This document shows positions 37,560-45,496 of a DNA stretch of 64,000 nucleotides, in pieces. The stretch covers positions 1 to 64,000 of the forward strand of contig JAILQX010000046.1 in assembly GCA_024698705.1 (NCBI GenBank). The letters are read 5' to 3'. The stretch is from Lachnospiraceae bacterium. GTDB lineage: Bacteria; Bacillota; Clostridia; Lachnospirales; Lachnospiraceae. The notes beneath the pieces are model-generated. The model saw only the letters and a program-made list of their open reading frames with translations, did no database searches and had not been told where the DNA came from. Position numbers and translations under genes: made by a program. Within the stretch, counting starts at the first letter, position 1; every line of letters begins with the position of its first letter.

Positions 37560-38924
37560 ATGTTGAACATATTTGAAGTTGCCGAAACCAATGAGATGAT
37601 CGAGAAGGAAAACCTTGATGTCAGAACCATAACCCTGGGTATCAGTCTTCTTGACTGCATTGATGACGACATAAACAGACTGAACGAAAACATATACAAT
37701 AAGATCACCTATGTTGCGAGAGATCTGGTGAAGACCGGAGAGGATATTTCGAAGGAATTCGGCATACCGATCGTCAACAAAAGGATAAGCGTTACACCGA
37801 TAGGGCTGATAGGAGCGAGTGCATGCAAAACGACCGATGATTTTGTGAGCATAGCCAAGACACTGGATAAAGCGGCTAAAACAGTCGGAGTCAATTTTAT
37901 CGGCGGATATTCGGCGCTGGTCGCTAAGGGAATGACACCAAAAGAAGAGCTCCTGATAAGATCAATACCAAAGGCTCTGGCGTCAACCGAAAGGATCATG
38001 AGTTCTGTGGTACTCGGGTCCACAAGAACAGGCTTGAATATGGATGCCGTAAAGCTGATGGGCTCTGTAATTAAGAAAACGGCCGAAAATACAAAGGAAC
38101 TTGATTCCATAGGCTGTACAAAGCTTGTTGTATTATGTAACGCTCCGGACGACAATCCCTTTATGGCCGGTGCTTTTCACGGAGTAACGGAAGCCGACAA
38201 TATCATCAATGTAGGCGTTTCCGGACCGGGAGTCGTAAAATACGCCCTTGAAAAGGTCAGAGGCGAAAATTTTGAGGTGTTATGTGAGACGATAAAAAAG
38301 ACAGCGTTTAAGGTCACGAGGGTAGGACAGATAGTTGCAAAAGAGGCTTCAAAAAGGCTCGGCATACCTTTTGGCATAGTCGACCTGTCATTGGCACCGA
38401 CACCGGCCATTGGTGACAGCGTTGCAGATATCTTAAAAGAGATAGGACTTGAAGAAGTGGGAGCTCCGGGAACCACGGCGGCACTCGCATTGCTAAATGA
38501 TCAGGTCAAAAAAGGCGGTGTGATGGCATCAAGCTACGTAGGCGGATTGAGCGGTGCGTTTATACCCGTCAGCGAAGATCAGGGAATGATAGATGCAGTT
38601 AATGCTGGAGCACTGACGATAGAAAAACTCGAAGCCATGACATGTGTATGCTCGGTAGGACTTGATATGATCGCAATACCCGGCGATACGAGTGAGACGA
38701 CGATCTCGGGTATCATTGCCGATGAGCTTGCCATAGGAATGATAAATCAGAAGACTACGGCCGTACGTATAATCCCGGTCATAGGAAAAGGATTGGGTGA
38801 GAACGTGGAATTCGGCGGATTGCTGGGCCATGCGCCTATCATGCCGGTAAATACATTTGACTGTTCAGCATTTATCAACAGGGGCGGAAGGATACCCGCA
38901 CCGATACACAGCTTTAAAAACTAA
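37560..38924 (+). CDS. PFL-like family protein (UPF0210/DUF711)
   Basis: A 454-residue protein of the UPF0210 family, structurally related to pyruvate formate-lyase but without its activity having been shown. The N terminus has [15 protein letters not shown]. Other conserved stretches are [13 protein letters not shown]-like [46 protein letters not shown] and [15 protein letters not shown]. No glycyl-radical motif is visible. It follows the ACT protein and is probably cotranscribed. Function unknown. Confidence 0.92.
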   Translation: MLNIFEVAETNEMIEKENLDVRTITLGISLLDCIDDDINRLNENIYNKITYVARDLVKTGEDISKEFGIPIVNKRISVTPIGLIGASACKTTDDFVSIAKTLDKAAKTVGVNFIGGYSALVAKGMTPKEELLIRSIPKALASTERIMSSVVLGSTRTGLNMDAVKLMGSVIKKTAENTKELDSIGCTKLVVLCNAPDDNPFMAGAFHGVTEADNIINVGVSGPGVVKYALEKVRGENFEVLCETIKKTAFKVTRVGQIVAKEASKRLGIPFGIVDLSLAPTPAIGDSVADILKEIGLEEVGAPGTTAALALLNDQVKKGGVMASSYVGGLSGAFIPVSEDQGMIDAVNAGALTIEKLEAMTCVCSVGLDMIAIPGDTSETTISGIIADELAIGMINQKTTAVRIIPVIGKGLGENVEFGGLLGHAPIMPVNTFDCSAFINRGGRIPAPIHSFKN

Positions 38925-38948
38925 CATACGAAAGACGAGGAATGATAC

Positions 38949-40508
38949 ATGGTGAAAGCCACAAACCCGATAATGCCGGGATTTTATCCCGACCCTTCAA
39001 TATGTGCTGTAGGAGAGGATTACTATCTGTGTAATTCGACATTTTCTTATTTTCCGGGGTTATCCCTGATGCACAGCAAAGATCTGGCTCACTGGGAGCA
39101 GATCGGAAATGTACTTAACAGACATTCGCAACTTCCGCTCACGGGAGCGGATCATTCACAGGGACTGTTCGCGCCTACGATCAGATACAATAACGGAGTG
39201 TTTTATGTTATATGTACGAATATCGTAAACGGCGGTAATTTTATTGTCACGGCCGACAATCCGGAAGGCCCGTGGTCAGAACCTCATTATCTTAAGGAAG
39301 CCGACGGTATCGATCCTTCGCTTTATTTTGAAGGTGATAAGTGCTATTACATCGGCACTCATGAGGCTGAAGGCGGTGCGAAATACAACGGTGACTGGTA
39401 TATCTATATAAGCGAAGTCGACCTTGTAAACTGGAAGCTTGTCGGAGAGAAAAAGAATGTATGGAACGGTGCACTGAAGAACTGTATCTGGCCCGAAGGA
39501 CCGCATATCTACCATGAGAACGGATATTATTACATTATGCATGCGGAAGGCGGAACAGGACCGGAGCATGCGGTCATGATAGCCAGAAGCGAAAATATAT
39601 GGGGCCCGTATGTGGGCAATCCCAAGAATCCGATACTTACGCACAGACATCTTGGTAATGATTTCCCGATCAAGTACGTAGGCCATGGTGATATCATCAA
39701 AACGCCAAATAATGAGTGGTACATGACAATGCTCGGTGTAAGGCCGATCAACAGATTTACGACAATGGGGCGTGAAACATTTCTTGCCAAAGTGATCTGG
39801 GAGGATGACTGGCCGGTCGTAAATCCGGGTGTGGGCATGCTCACGGATACGGTTGATATCGATCTGCCAGAGTGGGATCCGCTTAAGGATAAGGATTCAT
39901 ACACATGCAGGACGGGATGTAAGACAACGATACCGGGTACGGATAAATCATACGATCTTACAAAGATGAAGGAGCTGGGAGACGAATTCCTTTTCTTAAG
40001 GAATTATCCTGCAGATCTTTACAGGCTTGATGAGAACGGTTTGAATATAAAGGCGGTAAAAGAGCAGATATATGATGTCGCAAGTCCGGCATTTATTGCG
40101 ATCCGTCAGCAGCATCATCATTTTGAGAGCACGGTAAAATTTGATGCCGGAGTTCTTAAAGAAGGTGAATGCGCGGGTATCATACTTATGCAGAATAATC
40201 TGTATAACTTACAGGTTCTTGTTAAAGACGGTAAATACATGATGATATTATGCCAGGACGGCAAAGATGAGGTCATAGGCTCATTTGCTTATAATGGCGG
40301 TGAAGCAGATCTTAAGATCGTTGTTGATGGTCTTATTACAAAAGGATATGCAGAAGGGAAAGAACTCGGAGAAGTATCTGTTGAGAATCTGTCGACGGAA
40401 GTCGCCGGAGGATTTGTCGGCTGCTGTATAGGCATGTATGCATCCGCCTGCAATAAAGCAGGAGACACATACGTACCGTTTAAGCAATTTACATATAAGC
40501 AGTTGTGA
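38949..40508 (+). CDS. Glycoside hydrolase family 43, beta-xylosidase-like
   Basis: Intracellular enzyme without a signal peptide, 519 residues, likely to release xylose (perhaps arabinose) from xylo-oligosaccharides. The five-bladed propeller (about 1-310) shows the general base Asp in GFYPDPSI, the pKa-setting Asp in DGIDPSLYFE and the acid Glu in WPEGPHIY. A C-terminal concanavalin-like domain (about 330-519) is typical of the longer GH43 xylosidases. No transporter or regulator for sugars is adjacent, so this is a single carbohydrate gene among housekeeping genes. Its stop directly abuts the stop of the convergent tmcAL. Confidence 0.93.
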   Translation: MVKATNPIMPGFYPDPSICAVGEDYYLCNSTFSYFPGLSLMHSKDLAHWEQIGNVLNRHSQLPLTGADHSQGLFAPTIRYNNGVFYVICTNIVNGGNFIVTADNPEGPWSEPHYLKEADGIDPSLYFEGDKCYYIGTHEAEGGAKYNGDWYIYISEVDLVNWKLVGEKKNVWNGALKNCIWPEGPHIYHENGYYYIMHAEGGTGPEHAVMIARSENIWGPYVGNPKNPILTHRHLGNDFPIKYVGHGDIIKTPNNEWYMTMLGVRPINRFTTMGRETFLAKVIWEDDWPVVNPGVGMLTDTVDIDLPEWDPLKDKDSYTCRTGCKTTIPGTDKSYDLTKMKELGDEFLFLRNYPADLYRLDENGLNIKAVKEQIYDVASPAFIAIRQQHHHFESTVKFDAGVLKEGECAGIILMQNNLYNLQVLVKDGKYMMILCQDGKDEVIGSFAYNGGEADLKIVVDGLITKGYAEGKELGEVSVENLSTEVAGGFVGCCIGMYASACNKAGDTYVPFKQFTYKQL

Positions 40509-41837
40509 TCAGACTATGATCATGGCCTGTGTGAATTCATTTTTAAGATCTTTCTGATATTTGCAGGCACTCACGAAGTCATACATGTGGGCTGCCTGTA
40601 TATCTTTGCCCAGCATTTTAAGATCCTTATCATCAAGCATTCTGGGAGCATCAGCAAGTTTTGATATAATCGGGATAGAAGAATGATCCTTGATTATCTT
40701 AAGCAGTTTTTCGCTGTCTTTTCTGAAGCCGAGGATCCTTGCGTAACCCGCACGTTTTCCTTCGGGGAAGGTATCCTTCTTTATATCAAGGAGTATATGC
40801 GTCATGCAGCGGCTTATGCGTGCATAAGTGATCTCTTTGGTCTTGAGCAGGTCACAGAATTGATCCACTGTTTTAAAATAAGATATATTCTTGCATATCT
40901 TGTCGGAGAGTTCTCTGGTGACATCCAGATAATCTTCAAATCCTTTTCCGACCTCCAGGATTAGCTTATAGCCGAGTTCACGTGAGAAATTGGAGTAAAC
41001 AAGAGGATATGACTTTCCGAGTGCATTGAGAAGTATCTCATATGTAGTCGCGGGAACATGATTTTTTATCGGAGAAAGTGGCTCACTCATGGCACTTCTT
41101 AACGTCTCACCCGTGATGGCCATATAGGTTGAAGCACCAACAAACATATCATCGTTGCGATAACCGTTATCATTTTTGATCATAAATTCATAGCCCGACA
41201 TAATGCTGTTACGTATGGCGGTCGCTGAACTGTATGAGACCATATTGAGTTCGCTGTCTGCGTATTCGCTGCCTTTTCTTAGTATTGCTTTGGGTACTAT
41301 ATTGCTTTTAAGCTTTCTGATCGCAAGATTGTATTCGAGTGCAAGTATATTGTTCGGTTTGCAAAGGCCCTGAACAATGTGTTTGTTAAAATGATTCGAA
41401 AGAGCGAGTTCCCTGGCCTTAGGATAGGAGTTGCCTTCACGCATGTATTCCGCAGTCTCTACAGCGAGCATCTCACCGAATTCATTCATAAAATCAACAA
41501 CCTTGTCAAATGAATCGTCTCTGGGACTCTCGGCGCCGAAGCACAGTTCATCCACACAGCCCAGTGAGTCGAGAAGAGATATTCCGCCAAATGCAAAGTC
41601 CGATGCGGAACCCGTTGCATAAGCAGTCGGCAGTTCTATGACAAGATCCACTCCGCCTTTTAAAGCCATCTTGGCTCTTTCGTATTTGTCAATGATGGCG
41701 GGGCCACCGCGCTGGATCCAGTCGCCGCTCATGACGGCAATGCAGAAATCGTCCTTATCATTCTTACATTGTCCGATCTGATACACATGTCCGTTATGAA
41801 AGGGGTTGTATTCGCAAATGATTCCGGTGATCTTCAT
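40509..41837 (-). CDS. tmcAL: tRNA(Met) cytidine acetate ligase (YlbM/TmcAL)
   Basis: ATP-dependent enzyme that acetylates C34 of elongator tRNA-Met using acetate. It has 442 residues from ATG 41837, where MKITGIICEYNPFHNGHVYQ gives the nucleotidyltransferase HIGH-like motif. The track ORF runs 20 residues further upstream, but GAGGG sits before this ATG. Other motifs are VMSGDWIQRGGPAI and DLVIELPTAYATGSASDFA. It diverges from pta across a compact region with facing promoters. The functional link with Pta through acetate and acetyl-phosphate is suggestive only. Confidence 0.93.
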   Translation of the reverse strand: MKITGIICEYNPFHNGHVYQIGQCKNDKDDFCIAVMSGDWIQRGGPAIIDKYERAKMALKGGVDLVIELPTAYATGSASDFAFGGISLLDSLGCVDELCFGAESPRDDSFDKVVDFMNEFGEMLAVETAEYMREGNSYPKARELALSNHFNKHIVQGLCKPNNILALEYNLAIRKLKSNIVPKAILRKGSEYADSELNMVSYSSATAIRNSIMSGYEFMIKNDNGYRNDDMFVGASTYMAITGETLRSAMSEPLSPIKNHVPATTYEILLNALGKSYPLVYSNFSRELGYKLILEVGKGFEDYLDVTRELSDKICKNISYFKTVDQFCDLLKTKEITYARISRCMTHILLDIKKDTFPEGKRAGYARILGFRKDSEKLLKIIKDHSSIPIISKLADAPRMLDDKDLKMLGKDIQAAHMYDFVSACKYQKDLKNEFTQAMIIV

Positions 41838-41868
41838 GTATTTCCCTCTTTGTCTTAAAATATATACA

Positions 41869-41897
41869 ATTTTACCACATTTTTTTCTTGTATACAA
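41869..41897 (-). promoter_or_regulatory. Putative promoter of tmcAL
   Basis: On the minus strand TTGTAT, 17-bp spacer, TAAAAT. Its -35 overlaps that of the divergent pta promoter in the palindrome TTGTATACAA (41888-41897). Confidence 0.6.
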
Positions 41898-41916
41898 AAT
41901 TTTGAATAGTTATAAT
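41888..41916 (+). promoter_or_regulatory. Putative promoter of pta
   Basis: TTGTAT, 17-bp spacer, TATAAT, then TTTGGAGG before the pta ATG. It shares the palindrome TTGTATACAA with the tmcAL promoter, so RNA polymerase cannot easily occupy both at once. Confidence 0.65.
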
Positions 41917-41958
41917 TATAATACTATTAAACGAAACAAAAATGTTTGGAGGCAGGGT

Positions 41959-42963
41959 ATGGCAGCATATATTGAAAGGATCAAGGAAAGGGCAAGAGCG
42001 GATGTCAAAACCATCGTTATGCCCGAAACCAATGACAAACGTACATTGATCGCGGCATCACATGTCATCGAGGAAGGCATAGCCAACATCATACTTGTCG
42101 GAAATGCTGAAAAGATAATGGATGGCGCGGGCTGGCTCGAGGTCGATCTCAGCAAGGCAACGATAATCGATCCCCTTAAAACAGATAAACTTGACGGATA
42201 TGTTGAGTTATTGTACGAGACAAGAAAAAGCAAGGGAATGACCATGGAAAAGGCCAGAGAGATGCTTCTTGACGATCCGCTCGTATTCGGTGTAATGATG
42301 GTCAAGGCCAATGATGCGGACGGTATGGTAGCGGGTGCATGCCATGCAACCGCAGATGTGCTCCGTCCGTCGCTTCAGATACTTAAGACCGCACCGGGAG
42401 TAAAGCTTGTAAGCGGGTTTTTCATACTCGATATTCCGAATTGTGAATACGGTTACAACGGAACATTCCTTATGGCAGACTGCGGACTCAACCAGGATCC
42501 CACAAGCGAAGAACTTGCTCACATAGCATATTCTTCATCAAAGAGCTTCAAAAATCTTGTTGGCGGCAAGCCTATAATAGCAATGCTTAGTCATTCGACA
42601 ATGGGAAGCGCAAAGCACGCTCTTGTTGATAAGGTTAGAAATGCAGTCGAACTCGCACATGAATATTATCCAAACCTTGTTGTTGACGGCGAACTTCAGA
42701 CAGATGCGGCCATAGTTCCTACGGTAGCAAAGAACAAAGCTCCGGACAGCGATGTGGCGGGAAAAGCCAATGTTCTTATTTTCCCAAATCTTGATGCTGG
42801 CAATATCGGTTACAAGCTCGTAGAGAGGCTATGCAAGGCGGAAGCTTACGGACCGATGCTTCAGGGCATCGCAAAGCCGGTGAACGATCTTTCCAGAGGA
42901 TGCTCGTGGGAAGATATAGTCGGAGTAGTCGCATTGACGGCGGTTCAGGCACAGTTGGTCTAA
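41959..42963 (+). CDS. pta: Phosphate acetyltransferase
   Basis: Interconverts acetyl-CoA and acetyl-phosphate in acetate fermentation. It has 334 residues from ATG 41959 behind TTTGGAGG; the track ORF starts 51 residues too early. The N terminus is typical (AYIERIKERARADVKTIVMPE), with DGMVAGACHATADVLRPSLQ, HSTMGSAKHALVDKV, DGELQTDAAIVP and LIFPNLDAGNIGYKLVERL. Length is that of short Pta without a regulatory domain. No acetate kinase gene follows within the window, although pta-ackA pairs are common. Confidence 0.96.
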   Translation: MAAYIERIKERARADVKTIVMPETNDKRTLIAASHVIEEGIANIILVGNAEKIMDGAGWLEVDLSKATIIDPLKTDKLDGYVELLYETRKSKGMTMEKAREMLLDDPLVFGVMMVKANDADGMVAGACHATADVLRPSLQILKTAPGVKLVSGFFILDIPNCEYGYNGTFLMADCGLNQDPTSEELAHIAYSSSKSFKNLVGGKPIIAMLSHSTMGSAKHALVDKVRNAVELAHEYYPNLVVDGELQTDAAIVPTVAKNKAPDSDVAGKANVLIFPNLDAGNIGYKLVERLCKAEAYGPMLQGIAKPVNDLSRGCSWEDIVGVVALTAVQAQLV

Positions 42964-42990
42964 AATAAGACAAATATTTAAAAAATTATG

Positions 42991-43019
42991 TTGACAAAGC
43001 CGATCGTCATCTGTATAAT
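42991..43019 (+). promoter_or_regulatory. Consensus sigma-A promoter of rpmF
   Basis: Perfect TTGACA, 17-bp spacer, perfect TATAAT. This is the strongest promoter match in the window and fits a highly expressed ribosomal protein gene. Confidence 0.9.
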
Positions 43020-43100
43020 TCTAAAAGTGCGATACATTTTATAAGAAATTTATCCGTTTATCGGATGACATAAATCACCGTGATAAGGAGGTGTTACGAC

Positions 43101-43280
43101 ATGTCAATCTGTCCTAAGAATAAATCTTCCAAGGGAAGAAGAGACAAAAGAAGAGCAAACTGGAAGATGAGCGCTCCTACACTTGTAAAGTGCAGCAAAT
43201 GCGGAGCTCTTATGATGCCTCACAGAGTATGCAAGGCTTGCGGTTCTTACAATAAGAAAGAGATCGTAGCTGTTGACTAA
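43101..43280 (+). CDS. rpmF: Ribosomal protein L32
   Basis: Large-subunit protein of 59 residues. The basic N terminus (MSICPKNKSSKGRRDKRRAN) is followed by a zinc ribbon with CSKCG and CKACG. I use ATG 43101 behind AAGGAGGTG; the track ORF begins seven residues upstream. The YceD/DUF177 gene that often precedes rpmF is absent. It has its own strong promoter and terminator, so it is a single-gene unit next to plsX. Confidence 0.97.
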   Translation: MSICPKNKSSKGRRDKRRANWKMSAPTLVKCSKCGALMMPHRVCKACGSYNKKEIVAVD

Positions 43281-43292
43281 AGAATAAAAATT

Positions 43293-43320
43293 AAGCCTTC
43301 CTTAAGGGAAGGCTTTTTTT
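43293..43320 (+). terminator. Rho-independent terminator of rpmF
   Basis: AAGCCTTCC pairs with GGAAGGCTT across a short loop, followed by a run of T residues. Confidence 0.9.
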
Positions 43321-43333
43321 GTGGTCCATATAC

Positions 43334-43362
43334 TTGATTTTTAATTTTGCCTTTAGTATAGT
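43334..43362 (+). promoter_or_regulatory. Putative sigma-A promoter of plsX-acpP
   Basis: TTGATT, 17-bp spacer, TATAGT, 30 bases before the plsX ATG. No FapR-type operator was recognised around it. Confidence 0.6.
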
Positions 43363-43391
43363 TAATTAAGACGAAAATGTGAGGGAGATAT

Positions 43392-44405
43392 ATGTCCGAA
43401 ACAGTTAAGGTTGCGCTTGATGCGATGGGCGGCGACAATGCACCGACCGAGATCGTAAAAGGCGCGATAATTGCCCTTGAGAAACAGAGCAATCTGCATG
43501 TTTATCTGGTGGGCAGGGAAGAAGAGATAAGCGAAGAATTAAAAAAGTATACATATGACAAAGACAGGCTTACACTTGTCAATGCAACGGAGGTCATAGA
43601 GACAGCGGAACCTCCGGTAATGGCGATCAGGAAGAAAAAAGATTCCTCCATTGTCAAATGCATGAATCTTGTAAAGGATAAGACCTGTGACGCGCTTGTG
43701 AGCGCAGGATCTTCGGGAGCCATACTTGTAGGAGGCCAGGTTATAGTCGGACGGATCAAGGGTGTGGAAAGACCACCGCTCGCACCGCTCATCCCGACAA
43801 GCAAAGGAGTCTCACTCCTCATAGACTGCGGAGCCAATGTTGATTCGAGAGCTTCATTTTTGGTACAGTTTGCCAAGATGGGTTCGGTGTATATGGAGAA
43901 TACCGTTGGCATCCCCAATCCGAAGGTGGCTATAGTCAATGTCGGGGCTGAAGAAGAAAAGGGCAATTCACTTGTAAAGGAAACATTTCCTCTGTTAAAG
44001 AACTGTCCGGACATTAATTTTATCGGAAGCATAGAGGCGAGGGACATCCCATACGGATATGCGGATGTTATCGTATGTGATGCATTTGTCGGCAATGCCA
44101 TCTTAAAGACCATCGAAGGAGTCGGAGGTCTGTTGATAGGCGAGATAAAGGGCGCACTTAAAAAGAATTTGAAGACCAAGATAGGAGCTCTTCTCATCAA
44201 GTCATCACTTAAGGATACGATGAAAAAATTTGATCTTTCTGAGTATGGCGGAGCACCTCTTCTCGGACTCAACGGTCTGGTGGTTAAGACACACGGATCC
44301 AGCACGGCAATTGAGATCAGTAATACATTATTGCAATGTGTTACTTTCAAGGAACAGGACATCAATGAAAAGATCAGAAAGATCATAAGTAATACAGATA
44401 ATTAG
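43392..44405 (+). CDS. plsX: Phosphate acyltransferase PlsX
   Basis: Converts acyl-ACP to acyl-phosphate, the first step of phosphatidic acid synthesis in most Gram-positive bacteria; peripheral membrane enzyme. The 337 residues begin VKVALDAMGGDNAPTEIVKG, typical of PlsX, with SAGSSGAILVGG, DCGANVDSRASFLVQFA, CDAFVGNAILKTIEGVG and YGGAPLLGLNGLVVKTHGSS. It lies 16 bases before acpP, which encodes the carrier of its substrate. The rpmF-plsX-acpP-rnc-smc-ftsY order is conserved across Firmicutes. Confidence 0.97.
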   Translation: MSETVKVALDAMGGDNAPTEIVKGAIIALEKQSNLHVYLVGREEEISEELKKYTYDKDRLTLVNATEVIETAEPPVMAIRKKKDSSIVKCMNLVKDKTCDALVSAGSSGAILVGGQVIVGRIKGVERPPLAPLIPTSKGVSLLIDCGANVDSRASFLVQFAKMGSVYMENTVGIPNPKVAIVNVGAEEEKGNSLVKETFPLLKNCPDINFIGSIEARDIPYGYADVIVCDAFVGNAILKTIEGVGGLLIGEIKGALKKNLKTKIGALLIKSSLKDTMKKFDLSEYGGAPLLGLNGLVVKTHGSSTAIEISNTLLQCVTFKEQDINEKIRKIISNTDN

Positions 44406-44421
44406 TTAAGGAGATTTTATT

Positions 44422-44652
44422 ATGGAATTTGAAAAACTCAAAAAAGTTATTGCGGAGGTTTTAAGCGTAGATCCCGACGAGATCACAATGGACACAACAT
44501 TTACGGATGATCTTGGGGCAGATTCGCTGGATCTTTTCCAGATCGTCATGGGTATCGAGGAAGAATTTGATATTGAGATCGCACCTGAAAAGGCTGAGAA
44601 TATAACAACGGTTGAAGAAGCTGTTGAGCTTATCAAGAATGAGATAAATTAG
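44422..44652 (+). CDS. acpP: Acyl carrier protein
   Basis: Small acidic carrier of 76 residues for fatty acid synthesis. The phosphopantetheine serine is in DDLGADSLDLFQIVMGIEEE near residue 36. AAGGAG precedes the ATG. It is the last gene of the plsX unit, followed by a perfect 13-bp hairpin. Confidence 0.97.
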   Translation: MEFEKLKKVIAEVLSVDPDEITMDTTFTDDLGADSLDLFQIVMGIEEEFDIEIAPEKAENITTVEEAVELIKNEIN

Positions 44653-44661
44653 TTATTATAT

Positions 44662-44700
44662 GTCGAAAAAGCCCATTTAAAGGGCTTTTTCGACGTTTTA
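44662..44700. terminator. Strong hairpin terminator after acpP
   Basis: GTCGAAAAAGCCC pairs perfectly with GGGCTTTTTCGAC around a seven-base loop, then GTTTTA. The run of T residues lies inside the stem, so it can work in both directions, although both neighbours are on the plus strand. Confidence 0.85.
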
Positions 44701-44704
44701 TGAC

Positions 44705-44755
44705 GTATATTTGTTTAACCAATATATGCGATATGTATTTGTTAAACAAATATAC
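44705..44755. repeat. Perfect 15-bp inverted repeat upstream of rnc
   Basis: GTATATTTGTTTAAC (44705-44719) and GTTAAACAAATATAC (44741-44755) are exact reverse complements, separated by 21 AT-rich bases. It lies between the acpP terminator and rnc, 23 bases before the rnc ATG. It could be an operator or, if transcribed, a 15-bp stem in the rnc leader. I do not recognise it as a known regulator site. No clear promoter for rnc was found outside this element. Confidence 0.75.
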
Positions 44756-44778
44756 TGCTTTTTATAAAAGGAGTATTT

Positions 44779-45465
44779 ATGCAAGTCAAATCGATAGATG
44801 ATCTTGAGAAGGTGATCGGTTATTCCTTCAAGGATAAATCCTTGATCAAGCGCGCTCTTACGCACAGTTCCTATGCTAACGAACAGAAGATCAACAAGAA
44901 CGGAGATTACGAGAGGCTGGAATTTCTGGGAGATGCCGTTCTTGAACTGGTATCAAGTGATTTCTTTTATCACAGATATGCCAATCTTGATGAAGGAAGT
45001 CTTACAAAGATGAGATCGGCCCATGTATGCGAACCAGCGTTAGCTTATTGTGCCAGGGAATTCGGTCTTGAGGATTATATCCTGCTCGGAAAGGGAGAGG
45101 ACAGAACAGGCGGAAGAAACAGGGATTCCATAATCTCGGATGTGTGTGAAGCCATCATAGGAGCAATGTACCTCGATGGCGGCATGGAAATAGCACACGG
45201 TTTCATTCACCGTTTCATACTCAATGACAGCGACAACAAGCTTTTGTTTTATGACAGCAAGAGCATCTTACAGGAAATGGTACAGGCCGATAATCACGAT
45301 ACGCTTACTTACAAGCTTGTGGATGAATCAGGACCCGATCATGATAAGGAATTCACGGTTGAAGTATATATAAGTGACAAATGTGAAGGAAGAGGAAAAG
45401 GCAAGACGAAAAAGAGTGCCGAACAGATGGCTGCATATGAGGCCATAAAGAAGCTTAAGGGATGA
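44779..45465 (+). CDS. rnc: Ribonuclease III
   Basis: Double-strand-specific endonuclease for rRNA processing and RNA turnover, 228 residues. The nuclease domain (about 1-155) has the signature NGDYERLEFLGDAVLELVSS and the second acidic cluster SDVCEAIIGAMYLDGG. A dsRNA-binding domain (about 160-228) ends KGKTKKSAEQMAAYEAIKKL. The ribosome site is AAAGGAG. It is followed 31 bases later by smc. The inverted repeat in front could be a target for self-control, since RNase III cleaves its own leader in some bacteria. Confidence 0.97.
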   Translation: MQVKSIDDLEKVIGYSFKDKSLIKRALTHSSYANEQKINKNGDYERLEFLGDAVLELVSSDFFYHRYANLDEGSLTKMRSAHVCEPALAYCAREFGLEDYILLGKGEDRTGGRNRDSIISDVCEAIIGAMYLDGGMEIAHGFIHRFILNDSDNKLLFYDSKSILQEMVQADNHDTLTYKLVDESGPDHDKEFTVEVYISDKCEGRGKGKTKKSAEQMAAYEAIKKLKG

Positions 45466-45496
45466 ATACGGAAAACGACGAAAGAGAGTATATAAC

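Noticed and set aside
43502-44386. Minus-strand ORF of 294 residues inside plsX
   Set aside because: Long, but fully antisense to a canonical plsX with all family motifs; shadow of codon bias.
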